Assembly (NCBI GenBank): GCA_949128115.1
Contig: OX421967.1
Location: 28,350,635-28,414,634, forward strand
Direction: 5' to 3'
Length of the DNA: 64,000 bases
Source of the DNA: Anaspis maculata
Taxonomy: Eukaryota > Arthropoda > Insecta > Coleoptera > Scraptiidae
How positions within the stretch are numbered: position 1 is the first letter of the stretch; every line of letters begins with the position of its first letter. Made by a program: the position numbers and the translations under genes. The notes beneath the pieces were generated by a model. The model worked only from the letters and a program-made list of their open reading frames with translations. It searched no databases and was not told the DNA's origin. Positions 11,750-24,306 of this stretch are shown here, in pieces.

Positions 11750-13424
11750 TTCTTTGAAAAGACTGAAGGGCGAAAGGCGAAAGGGGGCTTACTGGAGCTC
11801 TGAAAGCTACAAAAGAACATAAGAAGCTCATCAGGGTTCCACATGACACAATGAGGGCACAAGAGGGTCCAATAGAGATTCGAAAGTCACGGAAAAATGC
11901 AAAGCAGCTCAGTAAGGCTTTAAACGATATTGGTGACACAAGAGGGACAGGGAGCTTTATACAGGGTGTTTCAGCGATGGTAGCAAAAAATTCAACTGTG
12001 GGTAGATCTCGTGAAAACACGACGAAAACCTCTTCACCATTTTGCAAAGTTCGGCCTAATGACAAAGATACAGCCCTTTAAAGATTACTTTTCTCGGATT
12101 TCAAAAATTTGCAACTCAGGAACGTTTTGACAAAATTAACTTTTTACCATAGACTGATTTGTCGGATCTATCTACCGACCTGCCAAATTTTGAAAGAATC
12201 CAGCAAGTGGTGTCGGAGTTACGAGGGTCAATAATTTAGAAGCATCCGAAGAAAAGTTGACTCAAGATGAATCCCCATAATTTCTACGGTACTGGTTGGA
12301 TTCCTTCAAAATTTGGTGGGTTGATAGATAATGTTGATAAACCAAATCTTGCTAAATTTAGGCTGACTTTGTCGGAACGTTCCCAAGTTACAAATTTTTG
12401 AAATCCAAAATAAGTAAACTTTCAAGGTCTGTACCTTCGTCATTGGGCCATATTTTGCAAAATGGTTTATAGTTTTTCATCGTATTTTGACGAGATCTAC
12501 TCACAGTTGAAATTTTTGTCATCATTCCTGAAACACTCTGTATAACAAAAGAAGGCGAGGGGGCTTAGTGAAGTTCTGAAAACGACGAAAAAACACAAAG
12601 AGGCTCATTAGGGCTCCAAGAAATCCGAACGTCATGGAAAAATGCAAGAAGGCTCAGTAGGACTTCGGACAATATTGATGATACGAGGGGGGCCCAAGGG
12701 GCTCTATATAACAGAAGAAGGCAAAAAAGGCCTCTTGCTCTGAAAGCCAATTAAAACATAATTGAGCTGATCAGAGCTCAAAACAGCGCATTTGGGTTGA
12801 GGAAGGCACAAGGGGCTCGATAGAGCTCCAAAGTCATGAAGAATGGGGCCCAATGAATCTCTGTAAAATGAAAGAAGGCAAAAAAGGGCTTTCTGGAATT
12901 CTGAATTTCACTAAAACACACAAAGAGGCTCATCAAGACTCCAACTACATTTGAGGATCCAATGGGGCCTGAAAGAACTCCAAATGATACGATGGCAGAA
13001 GGGTAATGACTGATTACTGTCCCCTGAAAGTAACGGAAAATGCAAGGAAGCTCAGCAGGGCTTCAGATCAAATTAAAAAGACACAATAAGTGGGGCAATT
13101 GTAGCCCGAATCACATAAGATGGCTAAAGAAGGCCTAGTGGAATTTTGGAAGCCATGAAGCACATAAAGGGGCTCATCAGGGCTCCAAATTATTCATGAA
13201 GACACAAGGGGGTCCGATTTGAGGCCTGATATCACATACAGGCACAAGGGGCATACTAGTGCTCCGAAAGCCTCAAAAAAGTGCTAGCGCTAGTGCTAGT
13301 CCAATGGAGCTCTGTATAACGGAGTAACGCAGAGTGAAGCATACTGGTACCTACTCCGAAGGCCATGAAAAAACATAAGGGGGCTCAACAGGACTTCAGA
13401 TACGCTTGAAGACACAATGAGACT
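11750..13424 (+). repeat. Degenerate tandem repeat (unit roughly 160 bp)
   Basis: Recurrent phrases in fixed order include agaaggcgaaaggggg, a ggagctctgaaag-like segment, aaaacacaaagaggctcat, agggctccaa and gacacaaggggctc. The 'agaagaaggc' segment recurs near 12550, 12715, 12870 and 13120, giving a period of about 160 bp with strong divergence. The array is split by the foldback at 11962-12540 and ends directly against the gypsy reverse transcriptase remnant. Frames at 11661-12065, 12565-12750 and 13296-13550 are repeat-derived. Confidence 0.6.
11962..12540. mobile_element. TA-flanked foldback element, family 2, copy 1 (579 bp)
   Basis: Starts CAGGGTGTTTCAGCGATGG and ends with an inverted, partly decayed match (CATTCCTGAAACACTCTG). 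TA flanks both ends (11960-11961, 12541-12542). Long arms mirror each other: 'attttgcaaagttcggcc' on the left, 'ggccatattttgcaaaat' on the right. The flanking tandem repeat reads gagct...tataacaaaagaag across the junction, and other repeat units carry ctatataacagaagaag, so the empty site can be inferred. A second copy lies at 40660-41257. Confidence 0.8.
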
Positions 13425-13917
13425 ATGCAAGAAGAAAGATGGAAGGATCGAATGGTGGTAGATCTTCGAGCCCTCAATCGTGTCACCATCAAGGACGGCT
13501 ATCCCCTGCCGTGCATAGATGATCAAATCGGCCAACTTTGTGGAAAACAATTCTTCACCTTGCTTGACATGGCCTCAGGGTTTCACCAAATCCCAACTGA
13601 CCGTGACTTGGTCGAAAAAAAAAACGGCATTTGTAACATCCGACAGGCAGTGCCAGTTTCTAAAAATGCCATTCGGTCTAGCAAATGCCCTATCTGTGTA
13701 TCAACAGGCCATCAACACTGCTTTACATCCTGTCATCATTCGTCGACAGGACCTTATCGATCTGGACGACATCCTCATCCCACCTCTCAGAATCTCGGAC
13801 AATTTGGAAATCCTCAATGAGACAGTCGAGCTCCTTCATAAAAATAGTTTTCAGATTATTATGAAGAAGTACCGATTCCTGACACAAGAAACCAAGTATT
13901 TGAGTATTTGCCGGTGA
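13425..13917 (+). pseudogene. Ty3/gypsy reverse transcriptase fragment, frameshifted
   Basis: The first frame, from ATG at 13425, encodes RMVVDLRALNRVTIKDGYPL, an IDDQIGQL segment and FFTLLDMASGFHQIP, the region with the first catalytic aspartate. At the A-run near 13614-13622 the reading shifts to the frame encoding KTAFVTSD, then the MPFGLANA motif and DLIDLDDILIP, where a gypsy RT has YxDD. It continues through the thumb-like ILNETVELLHKNSF and stops at 13917. No protease, RNase H, integrase or LTR is attached. The position of the YxDD tyrosine is substituted and the frame is broken, so it is not functional. Confidence 0.85.
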
Positions 13918-15000
13918 TTGACTTTCAGGAGCGTTTCTATTTGATGTACTTCTGTAACTTGTCAAGAACTTGTTCAAGTGTCTTTCCACTTTCCCCATAA
14001 AATTTTTTGAGCCTCGCCAGACGTAGTGGCGGAAGCTAGTTGTGGCCGCTTTTTTTTTTCGTGATTATTATTTTTATTTTTTTTCCTCGTTTCTCGTTCC
14101 TCGTTTCTTAACAAAATTCACCTAAATCTTCCGTATCTTTTGAACGGTTCAATATATCCAGTTCATTCTTTCGCTATACGAATCTTAACGATTGCAGGTT
14201 GATACCGACGACGTTTAAAGATGATCGGTCAAATATAAACAATCTTTAACAACAATAAAGAATGCACAACTCGTGAAATTCATTTAAAATAGAGAAAACG
14301 CATGGATGTCAGCCCTTCCATCATCATATCTTTGGATCTAATGAAGCTTTGTGCCCATTTTTTTTTTAATTGAAGTACATATCCAGACCTTTGTAACAGT
14401 GTGACAGCGATTGAGAAACAATGGTTTATTATTTATTTATAAGGTTTATGAACATTTTCATCGGCTATGAATGCAGCATGATTTTCAATCAGCGAGGAAA
14501 TATTTTATTTTCACAGTTTTCTATACATATACAACCAGCAAAGCTATTGGAGCCAAAGTATTGCAGAATTTTTTAAAAGAAAAAAATTTGATCTAGGACT
14601 TATAGTTTTTTAGATATGATTTTTTTTCTGATGCAACCAACAACTGTAAAGAAGTGGTGCGCGCATGCCACTCATACATACTATGCAAAATGCTCTATAT
14701 TACTACTGAGGTGAGCATTTTTCGTATAACGCTTGTTACCTTTAGACTCTCCGGATGGAAATTTGAGAATCTTTTATTCTACCCGGGGTAGAAAACGGGG
14801 CCAGAGGGACCTCTGGGGTACATCACCGCTACAGTATCGACTAGCTCAGTTCGGAAACATTGCCGAGTGTGTCAGCGTTCACGAATCACAAAGGGGCGCA
14901 GTGGCACGGCAAATTAAAGACCTTGATTTAGCAGTGACAAACATTTAATTATGAAATCACTTTAACTAAATTTACAAAGAAATACTAAACAAACTAATTA
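13918..15000. other. Unassigned AT-rich spacer
   Basis: T-runs and ordinary spacer. The frame at 14733-14948 (71 codons) is unrecognised. No LTR ends for the preceding gypsy fragment were identified. Confidence 0.4.
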
Positions 15001-15470
15001 AGAATCCGACGATTTATAGGCGATGCATATAATGTTTCTAAAATGAACTTGCCCGGCGAATCGTGCGTCGTCACCAGCCCAGCGATCCCAGCCTCCAGAT
15101 TCACTGCCCCTCTGCCATGCTCCTCCAGGTTCGCAGCGAGTCGGCCCCTCTGTCATGCCGTTCCACCGGTAACAGGCCCGCTCAGCTGTCGGGTATGTTT
15201 TGGGGAGAATTTTCCCTGGACGCCACCTTCCACGTCGCTGCTCCGGTGAGACGGTTGATTTGCCGTGAAAGGTCGGCTGCGGCATGACTTTGGGCGTTCC
15301 CACTGGACCTGGAACATGACAGAGAAACAGTAATCGGTCACAAAAAAAAGAGGCATAAATTGCATGATGACAAGGCCAATACACCGGCAACTAAGAAAAA
15401 TAAATCGGTTACATACAAGTCGCAACAACAGGTGGTATTGAAATCGTCGGACAGATAACCTCAAACATTT
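15001..15470 (-). other. GC-rich patch with minus-strand open frames, origin unclear
   Basis: The GC content is clearly above that of its surroundings between 15030 and 15310. Two overlapping minus-strand frames (14998-15390 and 15153-15464) span it. In one, codons continue past a single TGA (about 15153) as RGRLAANLEEHGRGAVNLEA and onward to a stop near 14998, giving a coding-like composition broken by one stop. No domain is recognised. It may be a decayed element ORF; nothing firmer can be said. Confidence 0.2.
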
Positions 15471-15894
15471 TGACTTAATTAAACAAAATCGTGGAAACTG
15501 ACATCACCGCCTGTCAAATGGCCGACACGGCTGCCAACCTGACAGACGGCAAAATCCGTCGACAGCAGACATTCCCAGTCGCACAACAAACAAAAGTGAA
15601 CATGGTTTTTCGCGTTCGGCGCACGACCGCACAATTAATGCCAAAATGACGCCGTGCGAGAGAGACGGATAAACTTTTAATAATACAGGCAGGCATGGTA
15701 CGCAGGTAGAGAAAAGAATCAAACATGAGAAAGACAAGCTTTTCAAAATGAACTCAACTTTTTCTGTACTCGAAGTCCGACGAGTGAGTCAGATTCCGCG
15801 GGACCCCACGAGCGAAGCTGGTAGAGTGCATTCGGTCGCCGACGGCACGGGAGCACAGAAACATGCAGACGATAGCCCCCTTGGTCGTCCGACG

Positions 15895-16115
15895 ACAGCA
15901 GAACATGTAGGGGTGGACGTTGGCGCTCCTCGGCGCATCCAAAGACCGCAGAATGTAGACGTTGGCGCTCCTCGGCGCCTCCAAGGCCACAGAAATATGG
16001 ACGTTAGCGCTCTTCCGCGCGGGCGAGAGCGCAGATTGAGGGTTGGGCCCCCATGGGCATCCAAAGACAGCAGAAAACAGTTGTAGGGTGGACGTTAGCG
16101 CTCCTCTCTACCTTG
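15895..16115 (+). repeat. GC-rich 42-bp minisatellite
   Basis: The core GACGTTGGCGCTCCTCGGCG starts at 15916, 15958 and 16000 (third copy diverged), spaced exactly 42 bp, with another diverged copy at 16091 after a 91-bp gap. Since 42 is a multiple of three, the plus frame at 15748-16086 shows a repeated peptide VDVGAPRR. That frame starts at ATG 15748 but has no recognised domain, and the open frame is explained by the repeat. Confidence 0.7.
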
Positions 16116-17142
16116 AGGGGGCGCGGGGTGGACTAGCGGCGTGTTCATCACGCTAGACGAGATCGGTGCGGGCATCCGCAGAGAGCGTCCACTGATGAAT
16201 CGAAAAGCAGCCCCCCGCCGAAACGGCCTGTTTATAAAAATTTACCAATAAAGAACTTGCTCGCCGGACGTAGACAAGTTGAATTGAACATACCCAAGGC
16301 GCTCCTTTTTTAGAGTGGTGCACGCACTGTAGGTGTACTACTCGCCCATGATATTCTCGATACACTGGTTCGGGGCGAAAAGAAAGCGAAATTTGGGCGC
16401 GGCTGGTTTTATCGGGACGCCGTTTCTTGCCCAAAAAACTCAGCTTTCTTATCCTCGATGGAACATTCCATGGCAGCACAGTCCGACTGTCGCTGCCAAC
16501 TCAGTGCCGAGAAAATCACTAGAACCTGACCACCCCGAGTTCAGGTCCGGGCTCAATTTTTGAAGAAGGGCCTCGCACCCTGAGCGCTCGAAAATCGAGG
16601 CCGTAACACGCTGAGCTTTCGTCAAGGCACCCGTTTAGGCTAGCCGAGTTATGGGGCTAAGACTGCCCTCAACGGTACAATGGTATTAACGTAAAATAGG
16701 TATGATGGAGATGAAACTATTCACTCCTAATTTCTACATCAAAAAGGTCCTATTCCAAACATTTGCTCTGCTTGTGCCTTTCAAACTTTCAAACTAGTTG
16801 AATATCCTCCCATTTTTACCGCAAATCGCAGATGAGAGGTATTCTCACGTGTCACATACAGTTTCTCTTTTTATTTTATTGCCTTTTTTTTTGCATTAAT
16901 GACTAAATATTTTATCTCAGGTCACATTTGGCAAATATGTTTCGATATCACTTCATTGAAGTTTTAGAGTAGGTACCATCATTATTAATTTTTTGACAAG
17001 CAAGTTTCAGTTTCCAAGCTAATAAAACAATAACGATACTTCTTACTGTATGTATGCGTTTACGTGTTTTATGTGTACTTTTTGTAATAATGTAAAATGA
17101 TTTACTGCTGCGAAGACCTTTCTTTTTAGGCGAGGCTTCCTA
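16116..17142. other. Unassigned spacer, GC-rich then AT-rich
   Basis: GC-rich to about 16640, with no recognised coding segment; an 'aataaagaac' word sits near 16246. It becomes AT-rich from 16680 on. Overlapping frames on both strands at 16153-16563 are unrecognised. No LTR boundary for the neighbouring integrase remnant was found. Confidence 0.35.
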
Positions 17143-17460
17143 TTAGACACACCGCAAGGTCGGGAGATGGACTGGTTCATGTTCTTCTTTGGAAGTGTCT
17201 ACGAACCGTTCCGCTTGCCCTTTTGACTGTGGATGGTATAATGGGTGCGGATATGGCATTATTCCGTTCTCGATGCAAAAAGTCTCGACAGTTTTGGCTG
17301 TAAACTGTGTTCCATTATCTGTGACCACTTCTTCTGCAATTCCAAACGTAGAAAAGAGAAGCTCCAATTCCCTGACGATTTGCTGGGCAGCGATGACAGA
17401 GCAGCTCTTGGAAGCTTTGGCAAGACCCCTTCCCAAATACACGGCCCAAAACTTTTTGTA
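17143..17460 (-). pseudogene. Ty3/gypsy-type integrase core fragment
   Basis: Reading leftwards, the frame encodes YKKFWAVYLGRGLAKASKSC, IVRELELLFSTFG, VVTDNGTQFTAKTVETF and PHPLYHPQSKGQAERFVDT. The TDNGTQF aspartate and the glutamate of GQAER are the second and third residues of the retroviral-type DDE triad, spaced as in gypsy integrases. Upstream in the same frame a TAG precedes HSYKKFW, so the N-terminal part is lost or shifted; DYFSR-like codons lie beyond that stop near 17530. It is on the opposite strand from the reverse transcriptase at 13.4 kb, so the two are probably different insertions. Confidence 0.85.
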
Positions 17461-17510
17461 TGAATGCTATATTGTTGTTCCGGTATATTCCAGCATTGGC
17501 CGCCAGTTGA

Positions 17511-17645
17511 TCACAGAAGCTCTAGAAAAATAATCGGCTTCGGGAGTACTTCATAAAGCTTTCGAAGCACCGCTGCTTCGCCACATTGTGCAAGTGTGTG
17601 TCTTATTCGCACGTCGTGGTCTCCAGCGAGTTTTTTTACAACCAT
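17511..17645 (-). CDS. Uncharacterised 44-codon open frame upstream of the integrase remnant
   Basis: ATG at 17645-17643 and TGA at 17513-17511. The product begins MVVKKLAGDHDVRIRHTLAQ and continues CGEAAVLRKLYEVLP. The residue mix is more coding-like than neighbouring frames, and it ends just upstream of the integrase remnant in another frame. It could be a piece of the same gypsy polyprotein after a frameshift or a chance frame; no family is recognised. Confidence 0.15.
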   Translation of the reverse strand: MVVKKLAGDHDVRIRHTLAQCGEAAVLRKLYEVLPKPIIFLELL

Positions 17646-20632
17646 TTAGAATAAGTATTATCTACATCACAACACCAGCTTCTACGGACAGCGAACATCG
17701 CACAGAAATCTCATCACGTGAATCGCTCACAGTGTGCAGTTTCACTTATGCTTTTTGATATATCCCAAGGGAAGTCCTCTAATGGAGTAGGAAAGAACCC
17801 TCCCACAAATACCCAGTTAGGTAGTTAGATGCCTACTTACTTTGATAAATTTATTATTACCAAAAAAAGACCTACCCAGAATATAAAATGGAGATTTCAT
17901 ACCCCACCACGTCGTCTTATTTATTTCCGCCCTTACTCACCCACAACTTTTCAGACACTTTTCACCTTTCGCGAAGGCATAAGAAGTACGTAATCGTAAT
18001 CCTTGCAGACATAAATTATTTCAACTTGTATAAATTCTGGAGCTTCAGCTCAAGACAAGCCCGACCTTTTCGTCCTTCTGTGTGAAAGAAAACGAACGTC
18101 GCATCTACCTTTATGCCTACATGTTAATCCTGGGGGGGGGGGAGGCTGGGAATGAGGGACGGCGAGATCGTGCGTCGTTTGGCGGTAAGCTCCCTTGGGA
18201 ATATGACGTCATGCCATTACCATGGCTCACTTTATTATCGCCGTTCGCCGTTCGAATTACCTGCTTTGCCAAATTATCGACGCGATATTTCCATTTGCGT
18301 TGTCACAAACAATGTTGTGTCTGTTTATTACGTAAATTAGCGGGTCAAACTGGGCGTACGTAGTTGGGTGCGTATCAGGTATAGGCATTATTGTGTATAT
18401 TTTACCTTTGAACTTTTTTGGAAACATGCGAATATAATAAAATATGTGAACGTCATTGAGAAACGTGTTTTGGAGGAAGATTCGAGCGTGAAATGTGTGC
18501 CAGACGACAAAAAAAAAAACCATCCGACGTTGTCCGAGAAAAATTTTAGCAATGTCATTCTCGTTCTGCATTTTTCTCAATCAACTGACCTGTGACCTGC
18601 ATATTGCAACTGACCTTAGCTGTAGTTATCTATTTAGGTAATTAGCAAATTAGTGTAAATGAAGAAAATGACCAAAATAGTCGGATACAAGAATTTCATT
18701 GCAACTCCACAAAATCTACAATCGCGGTCAATGGAATATGTGCTCTGATTTATCACTTCAGCTGTTTATAGCTCAGACTTGCGGCTTTTACTCTCATGGA
18801 AAAAGCTTCTACTTACAGGGTGTCCCAGGAATGATTCAAAGTATTCTAACCTCAGACTCCATTACTGATGCTATGAGTTCTCGCGCAATTGTTTTTGAAA
18901 AATTTTGCTTCATGACGGGGATTCAATACCTCAAAATTCGCCTATTTTGCAATATACTCATAAATGGCATGACGCACTAGGCTAAAATTTGATAGAGGGT
19001 TGTTTTGAGTTCTTGTCTGCTTTCAGGTTCATTTTCAGAAAAATTCTCTGAGCGGTGCCAAAGCTGAGTGACAGAATTGATGAGAAAAAGTCGAATTTAC
19101 AGAAAAATAAACCTACAGCCGCTATCTAAGAACCAATCTAAGATAAACATTGAAAATGTTCACAGACTTCTGAAGCAAACACTAGCCGGCGGGTTCATAC
19201 ATTACCTATCTTCTTTAGTTGAGCCGTAAAGTGCCGTCAAAGTTGGGCGACATGACTCGTGAAGCTTCGCAAATGTGGTCGTCCGAACGTTGCTTGATTG
19301 ACTGTAATGTCTCGCCATCCTTTTTATTTGAACTTTTGAAACGGTTCACGGTCAAATGAAGATGAGCATATGACCTTGCGGGGTTTTTCTGGACCATTAT
19401 TTTTTTTATGGATTCGTTTGTTGGTTTTCAAAAATGATTACCTCTGATTCAGCATTTATTGAGGAAGCTTGCCATTTTTTTTGGTTTTCATGATTTTTAC
19501 TAATGTGTCCCAAGACGATATAAAATATAATTATGAAATAATCACTTCATCAACTGTTGACGTCGCCCAACTGATGGCTTGTCGCGCGACGTGGTTCACA
19601 CAGGTCGATTGGTTCACGGCTAAATTAGAAAAGCTAGTATTAATAATTGGCCCCGAAGATTTTCTTGCAGAATATTTCAAGTCTCTACAGCTTCGTCCTT
19701 CACAAGTTTCAGATACCTCTTGCTATTCCCACAGCATTCAAAAAGGAATTTCATACAGATGGTTTTTCATTTTACTAGACCGGCGCGCAACTTTGAACGT
19801 GATTAACGGATAAACTGAAGAAGTTATGCCATGACATAACATATTATGCCTTTGAGAACTTTTTTGTAGATCACTGCATTTTCTACAACTTTGTCTCTTT
19901 TTCGACCATATCCCTCACTGTTCTCTCATCCTTCCAGAACTGCGATTCTGGAATCGATTTAAATAATTTATAATATGCTAAATCAGGTCAGGAGATACTG
20001 CAACAGGTCTTCTTGCGACCTGACTTGGCACACCTAATTATTCAGATCGATTCGTGAATCTCAGCCCTCAGGAGAAAGACCGCGGCGCAAGTTTTCCCAA
20101 CTTAATTTTTTTCATCATGATTCCGGGGGTCACACAAGATAACAAAATTGAATATTTCATCATGTATGTTGAAAAAAGTCTGTGGGACCTTCTGCAACCT
20201 CAAATCCTTCTACTTCTGGCCTAAATATCCAGTATCATCAATTCTGTCTCATGAACAAAAATCTCCAGCTTTCTTTGTAACCTTCGATCACCAATGTTTA
20301 CACGTCCGTCTTTGCAGGGACATTGTGAATGGAAATGTGTGAATGTAAATCCCGACCTTCCCATTTCCATTATCTTCGTCTCACTCTTTCATTAGAACCA
20401 CCATTATAACCATCAACCAATATGCAATGCACCTGCAGTCTGCTTCCGCAGCTACCCCTCTTGGAGTAGGAAGTCTATGTCAGCATAGTAGGTACCTATC
20501 TTCTTATTTAGTATGCCAAGTACTTATCATGGCCATAAAGTTGTTTAGTAGTTCATATGTCTCACTTGTAGTTGCCGATCAAGCAGGAGATACAAGAACA
20601 GCAAAGAGTTTAGGAACGAATATCAATATCTA
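17646..20632. other. Unassigned spacer
   Basis: No supported gene. It holds a G10 run at about 18132, a single CAGGGTGTCCCAGG terminus at 18817 without an identified partner end, and several open frames under 115 codons (for example 19469-19813 and 18257-18580) that lack recognised domains. Confidence 0.4.
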
Positions 20633-22734
20633 CAGGGTGATTCATGAGTGACCTTACATAGGCCAATGGGAGATAGATGACTTCGAGGCGAGTCAGGATC
20701 TACAGAAGAAATTTTGTTTTCTCCATTGGTTACGGAGATACAGAGTGTTTTGTGTGTTTCGTATGAAACGTTGATAAGCGATATTTCTGAAACGGCTTGA
20801 GATATATTTTGTTGAAATTCGCCAGTAATATTCCTCTGTTGGAACTTATCCAGAAGCCGTACTGGGTAAGCCAAAATCCAGGGCTGAGCTAGTAAAAATG
20901 TGACGCTTTGTTATTTGATCAAAAAGTACATTTTCTGACCGTTTTTCTGAAAAACTACTATCGGATTCGGAAAGCCAAGGAAAAATGCTTCAAGAATCAC
21001 TCTTCAATTTAGACGGCACACCTGAACCGTTTCGACAATGAAATCAAAAGAAAAATTTATGGGTAAGTTTCCATTTTTGACCGGACATAATCGACTTATT
21101 GTTTGACTGAATTCATTCAAATTCTTTTTTTTTTTTGGCTTGTATCTGTGGGATAGAAGGGCTTCGTTGAAAGAAAAATTCCATAGCCGAAAATTCTTTC
21201 TAAGACTAAATTGAGTCTAATTTTGTGTTTCACTCTCGAAGTTGTATTAAAAAAAAAAGTTCGGCTCTGGAAACAGGGACAAGCCAAAAAATTAATTTGG
21301 ATGAGTTAATGTCCGGTTGAAAATGGAAACTTGCCCACAAAATTAGTTTCAATTCACTTGTCGAAACCGAGGTCGAAACGGTTTAGGTGTGCCATTTAAG
21401 GGGTTTCTGATGCGACTAAAAAAAGTTGGCGACGGGAATCGGTTTTATTTTATTTTTTTTGTCAAGTAGAAACTCTTCCAAAAAGAAAATGTACGGGCAC
21501 TGCTATCAAATTTTTAAAATTCCCGAAAAAATTTGAAAATTTTTGATTTTGATTTTAAAAACCAGATGACATCGACAATGTATATCTTTCTTCAAGAAAG
21601 TCGCATTAGTCTAGGATCTTTTCGGATAAAAAGCAATGCTAGAGGCAAGTCATGTTAAAGTTTGGCAACATACGTTTTAAGGGTATTTGGACCCCGCTGA
21701 ATACGAAAACCATTGTTGCCAAGCCGAATTTTGCACCGGAAGCCCGCAATGGGGGAGGTAAAGGGGAGGGAAGACCAAAAATCACTATTTTTCACCATTT
21801 TTGATGTCGGGACTGCGACCTGTCATTAACGTGGAGTGAATTACATCATATCTTGATTCACTGAGGTCTTATACTACCATATTGACATAATTACTGTCAA
21901 AATTTCTAGAGGGGGAAGACTGGTGGGGGAAATGTTGACTGTGTAGATGATTCTTCTTTTCTTTCGATTTTGAGTAAATATAAACATGTTTGGTATCGTT
22001 TCCGACTAATTTTTATATTCCCTATTCAACTATGGTGTTCAAATTGCAATAGAAGCGAGTTTGAACAAGTTTTACATGATAAAACATGTTTTTTGTCAAT
22101 ATTTTTTTACGTCTTTCAACTGTGTCATTTTACTGCAAATCGGCATTTTTTCTCAAAATTCTTGCGTAGTTCGTTAGTCTCATGTATTTACCATAATATA
22201 GGCATCCATTTGATTTGCCTCTACTTTTTTAAATGTGAAGAAAAAAATTTTTGTGGAAATTCTTTGACCCTACTTTTCAACTTTGTTTTTTGCTGTATGA
22301 TGTATGTTTAATCAAAACTCAAGTTTTTCATACATTAAAAAGTGAAGACACATTAGTATGTGAATGTATTATGTAAAATACACCAGGCTCACGAAATACG
22401 CAAGAATTGTCGAAAAAAACTTTGCGATTTGCTTTGAAATATCATAATTTATAGAATTAAAAAAAATACGCTAATGAAACTGAAGAGAACTTGGTGTAAT
22501 TGAAGGCAGATACATTACCCTAAACCACAGACTCCTAAACGTTAAGTTGAATAATACAATTATAGGTTTCATCATTCACATTTAATACATTCGATTTCAA
22601 AATCTCTCCTACCTCTTCCCTGGGTATTATTAGAGGAATGCGGCTTTTTCGAATATAGGTACATCTCATGAACGTGAATTTTGAGGAGTTGTTCTTTTTT
22701 AGAGGTTGATGGTAGGGAACACCTGCCCAAGACG

Positions 22735-23195
22735 TTCGAAAAAGGTAACTTTTCTTGGAGGTTTGATAGATCATCTCACGGAAATCCAAAATAGGTAACC
22801 TTTTTTAGAGCATAATTAAACATACCAAAGAAAATTATTATCATTATTTTGTTTTTGGAGCTGAAATAGAACTTCTTAGAGAAGTTGGAGAAAAGTAACC
22901 TCAAGGGTAACCTTTTGGAGCTTTATAATTTTATAAAACATTTTGAATAAGGTCTAAAAAGGTAACTTTCTTTGGAGCTTGAGAGAACATCATAGAGAAG
23001 TTGGAAAAAGGTAACCTCTTTGGAGCTTAATAGAACATCTCAAAGAAGTGCAAAAGTGGTAACATAGTTGGAGCTCAAGAGAACATCACAAAAAAGTTGA
23101 AATAAGGTAACCTCTCTGTATCTTAATAGGGCATATCAAAGCCGTTTGGAAGAGGTAACCGTCTCTCGAGCTCAATAGAACATCTCAGGCCTCTC
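22735..23195 (+). repeat. 48-bp minisatellite
   Basis: The unit runs GGTAACCTCTTTGGAGCTTA, then atagaacatctca and aagaagttggaaaa. The word GGTAAC starts at 22961, 23010, 23058, 23106 and 23154, giving spacings of 48-49 bp; earlier, more diverged units lie at about 22744, 22795 and 22906. It lies near the centre of the composite foldback. Confidence 0.75.
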
Positions 23196-24265
23196 TGAGA
23201 GGACTCTTGCCCACTGGGCATCAGGTTCTGACATGAAAAACTCTTCTTTTGAAAAAAGTACATTCTAGAATATCTCAGCTAAGGTTTTCTTTATAATGAT
23301 GGGGTGGAGGACCACAGTTTTGCATCATACAATAAAATAATAGCAAAAAATAAAGTTGAAAAGTAGCACCAAACAGTTTTCACAAACAAATATTTTTTCC
23401 ATATTTTAAAAGTTAAAGGCACATCAGTTACATGACTGTATTGTGTGAAATAGACCAGACTAACGAACTACGCAAGAATTTTGAGAAAAAATGCCGATTT
23501 GCAATAAATAACACAGTTCAAAGTGGTAAAAAAATATTGACAAAAAAACATGTTTTATCATATAAAACTTGTTCAAACTCGCTCCTGATGCAATTTTGAC
23601 ACCATAATTGAACTGAGAATATTAAACTTGATAGGAAAAGATACCAAACATGTATATATTCACTCAAAATCAAGAGAAAAGAAGAATCATCTTAACAGTC
23701 AACATTCTCCCCACCAGTCGCCCCCCTTTGGAAATTTTGACAGTAATCATGTCAAGATGATAGTATAAGACCTCAGTTAATCAAGATACGATGTAATTTA
23801 CTCCACACTGATGACAGGTCTCAGTCCCGGTATCAAAAATGGTGGAAAATGGTGATTTTTGGTCTTCCCCCCCTTTACCCCCCCATTGCGGTCCTCCGGT
23901 GTAAATTTCGGCTTGGCAACAATGGTTTTCGTATTTAGCGAGGTCCAAATACTCTTAAAACACATGTTGCCAAACTTTAACATGACTTGCCTCTAGAACC
24001 ACTTTCCAGGCCACTTTTTCAAAAATGATCCTAGTCTACATGCCAAATTTGAACTTTAAAAAAAAAGGTACCAAAAATGATTTCTACTAATTCACTATTT
24101 CATGTCTACGAGTGACTTTTAGCGGCATTTTGATGTCCGTCTGTCGTCTGTCCATCGGTCTAACTATCTGTTTTATCAATTATTTGTTTCTTATACTCAA
24201 AACTTCATCTATTTTGGAAATAGCGCGCTTTGCCCGCTCATTGTTCATGTATATATGCGCAAGAA

Positions 24266-24306
24266 CTATTCTATTCTATTCTGTTCTATTCTATTCTATT
24301 CTATCA
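24266..24306 (+). repeat. (ATTCT)n microsatellite
   Basis: About eight pentamers with one G substitution. The overlapping open frames exist only because the pentamer lacks stops. Confidence 0.85.

Noticed and set aside
13425..17460. One full-length gypsy element joining the RT at 13.4 kb and the integrase at 17.1 kb
   Set aside because: The two fragments are on opposite strands and no LTRs or intervening RNase H were found.
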